12,015 nucleotides of DNA from Kangiella sp. (GTDB taxonomy: Bacteria > Pseudomonadota > Gammaproteobacteria > Enterobacterales > Kangiellaceae). Under the pieces are notes generated by a model, which did not search any database, was not told the DNA's origin, and worked only from the letters and a program-made list of their open reading frames with translations. A program made the position numbers and the translations under genes. The stretch is taken from assembly GCA_002733465.1 (NCBI GenBank), contig NVVT01000020.1, positions 14,724-26,738 on the forward strand. The letters run 5' to 3'. Positions 6,734 through 12,015 of the stretch are shown piece after piece; the first letter of the stretch is position 1; the number at the start of each line of letters is the position of its first letter.

Positions 6734-9700
6734 TTAAAATTCGTACTTGAAACCGAATTGAATCTGCCAAACAGACTGACTTAACACTTCCAGATTAGCG
6801 ATACGATCTGGATTTTCAAGCCTTAAGTACTCGTACTGACCATTGGTAATGACAGCAGATACCACATCACGCTCAAACTCGTACCGAGTACGCTCAATAC
6901 GACCCCAGTCTTTGTTAAGTAGATTACCGAAATTCTCAATATCTAAAGTAACTAAGAATTTATGGTCTTTATCAAACGCCGGTAGCTCTTGTTGCATTCT
7001 CACGTTAAAGAGAGTAGTCCAAGATGAGTTATTACCATTACGCGGAGCAATGCTACCTGCGTATTGAGCCAACTCTGAGTTATTAATGTAGTCAAAGAAC
7101 TCCTGCTGTGCAGCTGCGTCGCCACCGAAGGACAATGGTGAAAACAACGGATCATTCGGACCAGATGGAACGTAAAGCAGGTGACCGGCATCATCGTTAC
7201 GACTTTCACGAGCACAACGACCGCCGCCTATATCAAGCACACAGTTATTATTTTCGGCAAAGGTGTAGCTGTAAGGCTGACCTGTACGTCGAGTTGCAAA
7301 TACTGACACCTTAGTTTCATAACCAGCAACAAATTCTTTTCTCCAGTTAAAACGTAATTTCAACAAGTGCTCTACCTGATAGTTTGAAGTACCTACACGT
7401 GGCGCTTGGCGATCATACGCTGCAAAATCAGAGTAATTAGACGTTGCTGTAGACGATGTACCATAACCAATATCTTCAACATCAGCGTGAGTATAGCTCA
7501 TGAACACGTCAAAATTACCAGCTGAGGTTTCCCAATCTTTAGATGCTGATAAAGCTAACAATGTGCTACTGCCACCGTTATTAAAGGAACCAACAACAAG
7601 CGCTTCAGGATCACGATTACCGTCACCAAGTACATTGCCACAGTCATATACGTTACGACCATCGGGTGCGGTATCTTCTACGTTACAACGTGCATCATAC
7701 CAGTAAGAGGCATTCCCAAGTTTGTTGTAGAGGAAATCAGCAGATAGTAACCAATCATCACCAAGGTAGGGAATGTCAGTTTCGTGTGCAACACCAAGAC
7801 TATATTTCCAAGTTGTTGGAATTTCGAAACCTGAACCAAGTGCGTTTACCGAGCCATCTGGTGCTTCGTTCGCCAGTGAATCAAGCACATCTTGAGGAAT
7901 GTACTGACCGGTTACTGGGTCTGGTGTGGTTGGTACTAGGACTGTTCCGAATGCATTAGAGCTATCTGAAAATACACCGTCATTAGAATAGCTATTTGAA
8001 AGCCAAACTCCTGGAGCCCCACCAGAGAAACGACCAATTCCACCGCGTACGGTAGTGTCATCTGATGCTAACCATTTGAAAGAAACTCTTGGCAGTACGA
8101 CACTCAACCCATCGATATCATTGGTATTAGAGAATCCGTAACGGTTGACAAAGTTTTGATTCTCTCGGATTACGCCTTCTGATTCATACCAGTCGTAGCG
8201 AACACCGAAATCAACAGCAAGATCACCATTCACGTCCCAGCTATCTTGCACATATAGTGAGTTGTAGTTGTAACCCCAAATCGCACGCAAATCGTTTTCA
8301 TTGTTAGATATAGCATTGTTGTACAACAAACCGGAAGCCGTTGCGTTTTGTAAATCAGCAATACTGTCAAAAACGTAAGAACCTTCCGAATTTTGCGCAA
8401 ATAAGTTATTTATATCGACTTCTTCGCGCTCATAACCCATTTTAAGCAGGTGGTCGCCAAGAACATAATCGGCTACAAATTTAATTTGGAAAAATTCCTG
8501 ATCAAGTTGGTTACCATGACGGAAACGGTCTGGACCAAATACGAGATAGTTTTCGTCTCCATCGACTTCACGCAATAATACTGCCATAGAAGGAAAATCC
8601 GCGCCGTTCAATGATTCCTGACGGGTAGCCTGTGTAGTGCTTGCAATCTTAAAGCTTGTCGAAAACTCAGGAGTCCAATCAGAAAATACGTGAGCGATAA
8701 AACTCTCAACTGTTTCAGTACGGTCATACCAAGCCGACGAGGCACCAAGTCTATTGTCCGACGCAAGGAAGTTATTACCATTTTGTTCTCGAATAGTGTT
8801 TCCGTCGGTGTTGAGGTAAGTGAATTTTGCACGGTGTTCGTCGTTTATGTTCCAGTCTATGTTTGCAAGAAGTTTTTCATCTTTAGCAGGATCCTTAGTG
8901 AACCCTCCAATGTCGAACCCCCAAACATCAGAAACGATTTGAGCCACCGTAGTAACATCTTCGGCGAAGATGTTGTCTTGTATATTCAGAGCACCAGAAC
9001 CTACTGGTCCATTACTTAGCGGTGCGATTTCTTCATATTTATCGTAAGAGATGAAGAAAAACAGCTTGTCTTTAATAATTGGACCACCAAGTGTGGCAAC
9101 AAATGTTTCTTCTTCAAATTCGAAGTCAAATTCATCGTCTTCACTTTTATCGCCGATCAATGAATCATCAGTGAAGTAGTAACCTACTGAGCCTTTAAAT
9201 TCATTAGTACCGGATTTGGTAACAGCGTTGATGGTACCGCCAGTGAAACCATTGTATTCAACATCAAAAGGTGCAGTTTGAATCGAAAGCGATTCGATTG
9301 CATCAAAAGAAATAGGAGAGCGTTGCGATGGGTAACCATTTGCATTAAGACCAAACCGATCGTTCAAAGCAACACCGTCTATCGTCAATGAATTAAAGCG
9401 GTTGTTCGCCCCTGCAATCGTTAACTCTTTTGCACCGCCACTTTGGAGATTGATAGAAGCAAATGGGTTCAACGCAGCTGCGTCAGTGATATCGCGGTCA
9501 ATCGAAGACAATTCTCCAAGTGCTTGGAGTCCAAGACTGGTGCCCAAGCCTTCATTAGAAAAGCCACTCAATCCTCTACGATTAGCAACTATTGTGAGTA
9601 CATTTCCTGAATCCTTCTCTTCCATTACTACTGGCAGTGAAAAAACCTGATCAAGAGACAGGTAAACGTCATCGATTTTAACTGTCTCAAATCCGTCGCC

Positions 9701-9952
9701 GCTAATTGAAATCGAGTAAGGACCGCCGACTCGAAGACCTCGTGCAGAAAACACACCTTTATCATTGGTTGTTGTTGTCGATACCGTACCCGATGGTGTA
9801 TGCGTGATAGTTACTGTTGCAGCAGCAAAGCTAGTTCCAGCTTCTGTTGCGACATTACCCCGTATAGAAGAGGTAACGGCTGCGTTTACAGTCGCTGACA
9901 GTCCTGCTGTCAAAGCGATTGCAATTGCAATTTTACTCAGTTTCATTTTCAT
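6734..9952 (-). CDS. Oar-like TonB-dependent outer-membrane receptor with a carboxypeptidase-regulatory-like domain
   Basis: Outer-membrane transporter that imports or binds a ligand using TonB energy; the ligand is unknown. The protein has 1072 residues. Residues 1-24 are a signal peptide (cleavage TVNA/AV). Residues about 27-112 are a carboxypeptidase-regulatory-like beta-sandwich (SIRGNVATEAG, ATVTITHTPSG, VGGPYSISISGDGFE). A TonB-box-like NVLTIVANRR lies at 117-126. The plug spans about 125-255 and contains LTIDGVALNDRFG, APFDVEYNGFTGG and INAVTKSGTNEFKGS. The rest is a 22-strand-type barrel ending in QFGFKYEF, with the terminal Phe expected for BAM insertion. Four Cys fall in two close pairs (ARCN...YDCG and NNNCV...GRCA), probably extracellular-loop disulfides. 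The start at 9952 is favoured over 9946 because AGGGGA lies 6 bases before it. Oar-like receptors have been linked to protein or peptide handling, which would suit the S9-type neighbour downstream, but this is not shown here. Confidence 0.93.
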   Translation of the reverse strand: MKMKLSKIAIAIALTAGLSATVNAAVTSSIRGNVATEAGTSFAAATVTITHTPSGTVSTTTTNDKGVFSARGLRVGGPYSISISGDGFETVKIDDVYLSLDQVFSLPVVMEEKDSGNVLTIVANRRGLSGFSNEGLGTSLGLQALGELSSIDRDITDAAALNPFASINLQSGGAKELTIAGANNRFNSLTIDGVALNDRFGLNANGYPSQRSPISFDAIESLSIQTAPFDVEYNGFTGGTINAVTKSGTNEFKGSVGYYFTDDSLIGDKSEDDEFDFEFEEETFVATLGGPIIKDKLFFFISYDKYEEIAPLSNGPVGSGALNIQDNIFAEDVTTVAQIVSDVWGFDIGGFTKDPAKDEKLLANIDWNINDEHRAKFTYLNTDGNTIREQNGNNFLASDNRLGASSAWYDRTETVESFIAHVFSDWTPEFSTSFKIASTTQATRQESLNGADFPSMAVLLREVDGDENYLVFGPDRFRHGNQLDQEFFQIKFVADYVLGDHLLKMGYEREEVDINNLFAQNSEGSYVFDSIADLQNATASGLLYNNAISNNENDLRAIWGYNYNSLYVQDSWDVNGDLAVDFGVRYDWYESEGVIRENQNFVNRYGFSNTNDIDGLSVVLPRVSFKWLASDDTTVRGGIGRFSGGAPGVWLSNSYSNDGVFSDSSNAFGTVLVPTTPDPVTGQYIPQDVLDSLANEAPDGSVNALGSGFEIPTTWKYSLGVAHETDIPYLGDDWLLSADFLYNKLGNASYWYDARCNVEDTAPDGRNVYDCGNVLGDGNRDPEALVVGSFNNGGSSTLLALSASKDWETSAGNFDVFMSYTHADVEDIGYGTSSTATSNYSDFAAYDRQAPRVGTSNYQVEHLLKLRFNWRKEFVAGYETKVSVFATRRTGQPYSYTFAENNNCVLDIGGGRCARESRNDDAGHLLYVPSGPNDPLFSPLSFGGDAAAQQEFFDYINNSELAQYAGSIAPRNGNNSSWTTLFNVRMQQELPAFDKDHKFLVTLDIENFGNLLNKDWGRIERTRYEFERDVVSAVITNGQYEYLRLENPDRIANLEVLSQSVWQIQFGFKYEF

Positions 9953-9958
9953 TTGTTT

Positions 9959-9964
9959 TCCCCT
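9959..9964 (-). promoter_or_regulatory. Shine-Dalgarno of the TonB-dependent receptor gene
   Basis: AGGGGA on the - strand lies 6 bases from the ATG at 9952, but 12 bases from the in-frame ATG at 9946. It therefore favours the upstream start. Confidence 0.7.
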
Positions 9965-10056
9965 GTTTTAGCCTATAGTTGGCTATTATAGTTAGTTCGG
10001 TTTGCTAAAGAGCTCACCTATTTTGTTACTACTTTTTAGTTAGAAATACCGGTCAT

Positions 10057-10085
10057 ACAATATTGAATCTTGACTTTTTAGTCAA
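10057..10085 (-). promoter_or_regulatory. Candidate sigma70-type promoter for the receptor gene
   Basis: On the - strand, TTGACT (plus 10080-10085), a 17-base spacer, then TATTGT (plus 10057-10062). The -35 matches consensus at 5 of 6 positions and the -10 at 4 of 6. Transcription would start near 10050 and give a leader of about 97 bases. An alternative is the perfect TATAAT at 9985-9990, which has no good -35 at 16-18 bases. Confidence 0.5.
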
Positions 10086-10086
10086 G
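10069..10086. repeat. Palindrome CTTGACT-TTTT-AGTCAAG spanning both -35 boxes
   Basis: Perfect 7-base arms (10069-10075 and 10080-10086) around a TTTT centre. Each arm contains TTGACT, read outward on its own strand. It could be an operator bound by a dimeric regulator controlling both genes, or simply two back-to-back -35 elements. Confidence 0.7.
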
Positions 10087-10098
10087 TTAAAATGTAAA
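10070..10098 (+). promoter_or_regulatory. Candidate sigma70-type promoter for the nuclease gene
   Basis: TTGACT (10070-10075), a 17-base spacer, then TGTAAA (10093-10098). The -35 matches consensus at 5 of 6 positions and the -10 at 4 of 6. The start would be near 10105, leaving a leader of about 157 bases before the ATG at 10262. Its -35 box is one arm of the palindrome shared with the divergent promoter. Confidence 0.5.
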
Positions 10099-10146
10099 CT
10101 TATTTTTACCTGTAAATTCAGCTAGTTAGGTGTATGATCGTCTTTG

Positions 10147-10181
10147 GTTTATCAACAGTTCTAACATCAACATTGATAAAC
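10147..10181 (+). repeat. Nine-base inverted repeat in the nuclease leader
   Basis: GTTTATCAA (10147-10155) and TTGATAAAC (10173-10181) match perfectly around a 17-base centre. Inside it GTT/AAC can add three more pairs. An outer T-A pair and a G-T wobble may extend it to 10145-10183. No T-run follows. In RNA it would be a leader hairpin; in DNA, a possible operator downstream of the predicted start point. Confidence 0.6.
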
Positions 10182-10261
10182 TAAATTATAAATTAGCTAA
10201 ATGACTATTTTATGACCAATAAATCACTAATGTTAATTAAAAATAGAAACTAATAATAAAA

Positions 10262-11047
10262 ATGAGACTAATAATGAAATTTATTTCAATATGCTTATTA
10301 CTAATATGCACAACTAATGTTTTAGCTTTAGGACAAACTGGTCATAGAGTCACTGGTGAATTAGCAGAAAGACATATCAACGATCATACAAAGAAAGCTT
10401 TAAAAGCCATACTAGGATACGAAACACTGGCTGAAGCTTCAACGTGGGCTGATGAAATGCGAACAGATCCTGCTGAGTTTTGGCAAAAAACGGCTAGCCC
10501 TTATCATTACGTCACCGTTCCAAAAGGTAAGACTTACAGCGAAGTAGGCGCTCCTAAACAAGGTGATGCAGTGTTTGCTTTAAATAAGTTCTCTAAAATA
10601 GTTAAGAATAAGAGTTCGACAAAAGAAGAAAAATCCTTAGCGCTCAAATTTATAGTTCATATTATTGGCGACCTACACCAGCCTTTACACGCAGGTAACG
10701 GCGAAGATCACGGCGGTAATTGGGTAAAGCTTAAGTTTTATCGTAAAGACACAAACCTCCATAGAATTTGGGATACTAATTTAATAGAACGAAGACATTT
10801 AAGTTTTACCGAATGGACTAATTGGTTAGATAAAGAAATCTCACCTAGTGATATCAAAAAATGGGAAACCAATAATCCGCTGGTCTGGATTAAAGAAAGT
10901 GTTAAAATTCGCGATGTGGTATACCCTAAAGAAGAATCAATTGGCTACGCTTATCAGTATAAAAATATGCCCGTGATAAAGATGAGACTTAAACAAGCTG
11001 GGATAAGGATCGCTTATTATTTAGACGAGTTATTTAAATCTGAGTAA
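10262..11047 (+). CDS. Exported S1/P1-type zinc nuclease
   Basis: Phosphodiesterase of the S1/P1 nuclease family (phospholipase C/P1 fold). Members cut single-stranded DNA and RNA to 5'-nucleotides using a trinuclear zinc centre. The protein has 261 residues. Residues 1-22 are a signal peptide with a VLA cleavage site. All side-chain zinc ligands appear present: His28 in TGHRV, Asp64 in WADE, His82 in PYHYV, His133 and Asp137 in VHIIGDLHQPLH, His143 ending that motif, and His167 and Asp171 in NLHRIWD. After cleavage His28 becomes mature residue 6 and His82 residue 60, as in P1 nuclease. The predicted mature N-terminal residue is Leu rather than the usual zinc-binding Trp. The ATG at 10262 has no clear Shine-Dalgarno; the in-frame ATG at 10274 has a weak GAGA before it and keeps a good signal peptide, so it could be the true start. 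The HAD gene follows 35 bases later. Confidence 0.92.
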   Translation: MRLIMKFISICLLLICTTNVLALGQTGHRVTGELAERHINDHTKKALKAILGYETLAEASTWADEMRTDPAEFWQKTASPYHYVTVPKGKTYSEVGAPKQGDAVFALNKFSKIVKNKSSTKEEKSLALKFIVHIIGDLHQPLHAGNGEDHGGNWVKLKFYRKDTNLHRIWDTNLIERRHLSFTEWTNWLDKEISPSDIKKWETNNPLVWIKESVKIRDVVYPKEESIGYAYQYKNMPVIKMRLKQAGIRIAYYLDELFKSE

Positions 11048-11082
11048 ATTATTTTTTTTAAGCTAGAGATAAAAAACACGAA

Positions 11083-11970
11083 ATGAAAGCATTCAATCAT
11101 CAAGTTGTTTTGACTACTTACCTAAGTATTCTAACGATAATAGCAACCTTTTTTATTAGTTCCACCTCTGCAAAATCTGTAGTTTATAAAAATATAAACG
11201 ATCTCTTGGCTATGCAAACGCAAATAAAAAATGATAGTCCAGATAAAGATACTACATTGGTTATTTTTGATATAGATGATACTTTGTTGGAGTCTATCAA
11301 TTTTGTTGGCAGTGGCAAGTGGTACAACTGGCAAAGAGGCCGAAAAGTTTACGATCCAAGCGGTCAATCTTTTGTCATTGATAAAGAACAACAATTTCAT
11401 TGTATATTCAGAACGCTAGGAACTCTATTCGAAATGGGTTCGACTAAGTTGACTCAAGCAAATGCAGTCGATATTTTTAATCAACAAAAACAATATGATT
11501 TATTGATTTTAACTGCTAGAACGGCAAAGTATAGAGTGGCTACAGAGCGCGAACTCGCAAAATACAAAATTGATCTATCTAATGAGCATATTCAAGAAAT
11601 GGGAAATGGGTATGATATTAAATTTAATGATGGTAATCGAACAGCACGAGTGACCTATAAAAATGGTTTTATCATGTCATCCGGACTAAATAAAGGACTC
11701 GTTCTTGAAGACTATTTGAAACGAGTTAATCGAAGCTATAAAAACATTTACTTTATTGATGACAGTTTTAAAAATGTAACAAACATGAAAAATGTTTGGG
11801 ATTCAAAACCCGAGACCATTAAAATATTTCACTACACAAGAGTCGATAAAACCGTTAATAAAATTGAAATCGAAGAATCAGATAAAGCTAAAGTTCACTT
11901 TGATGGTTTTTTAAAGAATGCCTACCCTGATACATTGAAAGCGTTCCAAAATAATCAGTGTAATACTTGA
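11083..11970 (+). CDS. Exported HAD-superfamily protein, DUF2608-like
   Basis: The protein has 295 residues. Residues 1-30 carry a hydrophobic export signal ending in STSA, so it is probably periplasmic or secreted. The HAD motifs are complete. Motif I is FDIDDTLL, with nucleophile Asp63 and acid/base Asp65. Motif II is LILTAR with Thr144. The motif III lysine is Lys204 in NKGLVLEDYL. Motif IV is IYFIDDS with Asp226 and Asp227, for magnesium. The long insertion between motifs I and II (GSGKWYNWQRG to the Cys-containing FHCIFRTLG) resembles the DUF2608 family as I remember it. Phosphatase activity is expected from the motifs; the substrate is unknown. It follows the nuclease by 35 bases with no terminator between, so the two are probably co-transcribed. 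The Shine-Dalgarno upstream of 11083 is weak. Confidence 0.85.
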   Translation: MKAFNHQVVLTTYLSILTIIATFFISSTSAKSVVYKNINDLLAMQTQIKNDSPDKDTTLVIFDIDDTLLESINFVGSGKWYNWQRGRKVYDPSGQSFVIDKEQQFHCIFRTLGTLFEMGSTKLTQANAVDIFNQQKQYDLLILTARTAKYRVATERELAKYKIDLSNEHIQEMGNGYDIKFNDGNRTARVTYKNGFIMSSGLNKGLVLEDYLKRVNRSYKNIYFIDDSFKNVTNMKNVWDSKPETIKIFHYTRVDKTVNKIEIEESDKAKVHFDGFLKNAYPDTLKAFQNNQCNT

Positions 11971-11998
11971 CTTGAAGAAAGCAATAAAGGAATAGATT

Positions 11999-12015
11999 AT
12001 GAGCGTATTTGAAAT
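11999..12015 (+). CDS. Start of an unidentified gene, cut by the window edge
   Basis: The ATG at 11999 has a good Shine-Dalgarno, AAGGA at 11987-11991, 7 bases upstream. Only Met-Ser-Val-Phe-Glu is visible, so the product cannot be named. It begins 28 bases after the HAD gene stop on the same strand, so it may belong to the same operon. Confidence 0.55.

Larger units (their letters stand above)
9953..10261. other. Divergent intergenic region
   Basis: 309 bases without a gene between the receptor start (- strand) and the nuclease start (+ strand). It holds the AGGGGA ribosome binding site of the receptor at 9959-9964, a small TAGCC/GGCTA inverted repeat at 9969-9985, and a - strand TATAAT at 9985-9990. 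It also holds the paired divergent promoters around 10057-10098 and a 9-base inverted repeat at 10147-10181. The last part (about 10184-10261) is very AT-rich. No small ORF with a convincing ribosome binding site was seen. Confidence 0.6.

Noticed and set aside
8690..9019. 109-residue open frame on the + strand inside the receptor gene
   Set aside because: A shadow of the receptor reading frame; no ribosome binding site, no family resemblance. Other small frames inside the receptor (such as 7666-7959) are rejected for the same reason.
11048..11082. T-run and A-run between the nuclease and HAD genes as a terminator
   Set aside because: There is no GC-containing stem; only A/T complementarity, expected by chance in this AT-rich gap.
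11131..11400. 89-residue open frame on the - strand within the HAD gene
   Set aside because: Antisense to the conserved FDIDDTLL region; no start signals.
1..12015. Defence system, prophage, CRISPR array or mobile element
   Set aside because: No integrase, transposase, phage, toxin-antitoxin or restriction motifs, no direct-repeat array, and no sharp compositional break. The genes are metabolic or envelope-related.

Overview
The window is AT-rich bacterial DNA with tightly packed genes. The gene set suggests a Gram-negative, probably marine gammaproteobacterium of the Alteromonadales/Kangiellaceae kind: an Oar-like TonB-dependent receptor with an outer-membrane C-terminal signature, several proteins with export signals, and deo-type nucleoside catabolism. 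The taxonomic placement is inferred from protein families only and is weak below class level. There are no rRNA or tRNA genes, CRISPR arrays, insertion sequences or phage genes.

Layout. (1) Positions 1-4437, + strand: the end of a deoxynucleoside-catabolism operon. It holds thymidine phosphorylase (deoA, 5' end outside the window), a deoxyribose-phosphate aldolase (deoC) of the long eukaryote-like type, and a two-part aldehyde dehydrogenase of the ALDH16 type. Together they convert thymidine to deoxyribose-1-phosphate, then (after a mutase not seen here) deoxyribose-5-phosphate to glyceraldehyde-3-phosphate plus acetaldehyde, and plausibly acetaldehyde to acetate. A bidirectional hairpin terminator closes the operon at about 4516-4541. 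(2) Positions 4557-9952, - strand: a large Oar-like TonB-dependent receptor (transcribed first), then its terminator, then an exported S9 prolyl-oligopeptidase-family protein. In the latter the nucleophile Ser, the Asp, the His and the HGGP oxyanion motif are all replaced, so it looks like a dead peptidase kept as an intact ORF. (3) Positions 9953-10261: a divergent regulatory region. A palindrome there supplies a TTGACT -35 box to both strands. (4) Positions 10262-11970, + strand: an exported S1/P1-type zinc nuclease followed by an exported HAD-superfamily (DUF2608-like) protein. The first few codons of another gene start at 11999.

How they may work together. The exported nuclease could make 5'-nucleotides from nucleic acid outside the cytoplasm. 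The exported HAD protein could be a phosphatase acting on such products, and the deo operon would catabolise imported deoxynucleosides. This link is inference from co-location. The receptor and the pseudo-peptidase look like a second functional pair, perhaps for peptide or protein ligands. The most noteworthy items are the S9 pseudoenzyme, the coupling of two animal-type enzymes (DERA and ALDH16) in one bacterial deo operon, and the shared divergent promoter palindrome.
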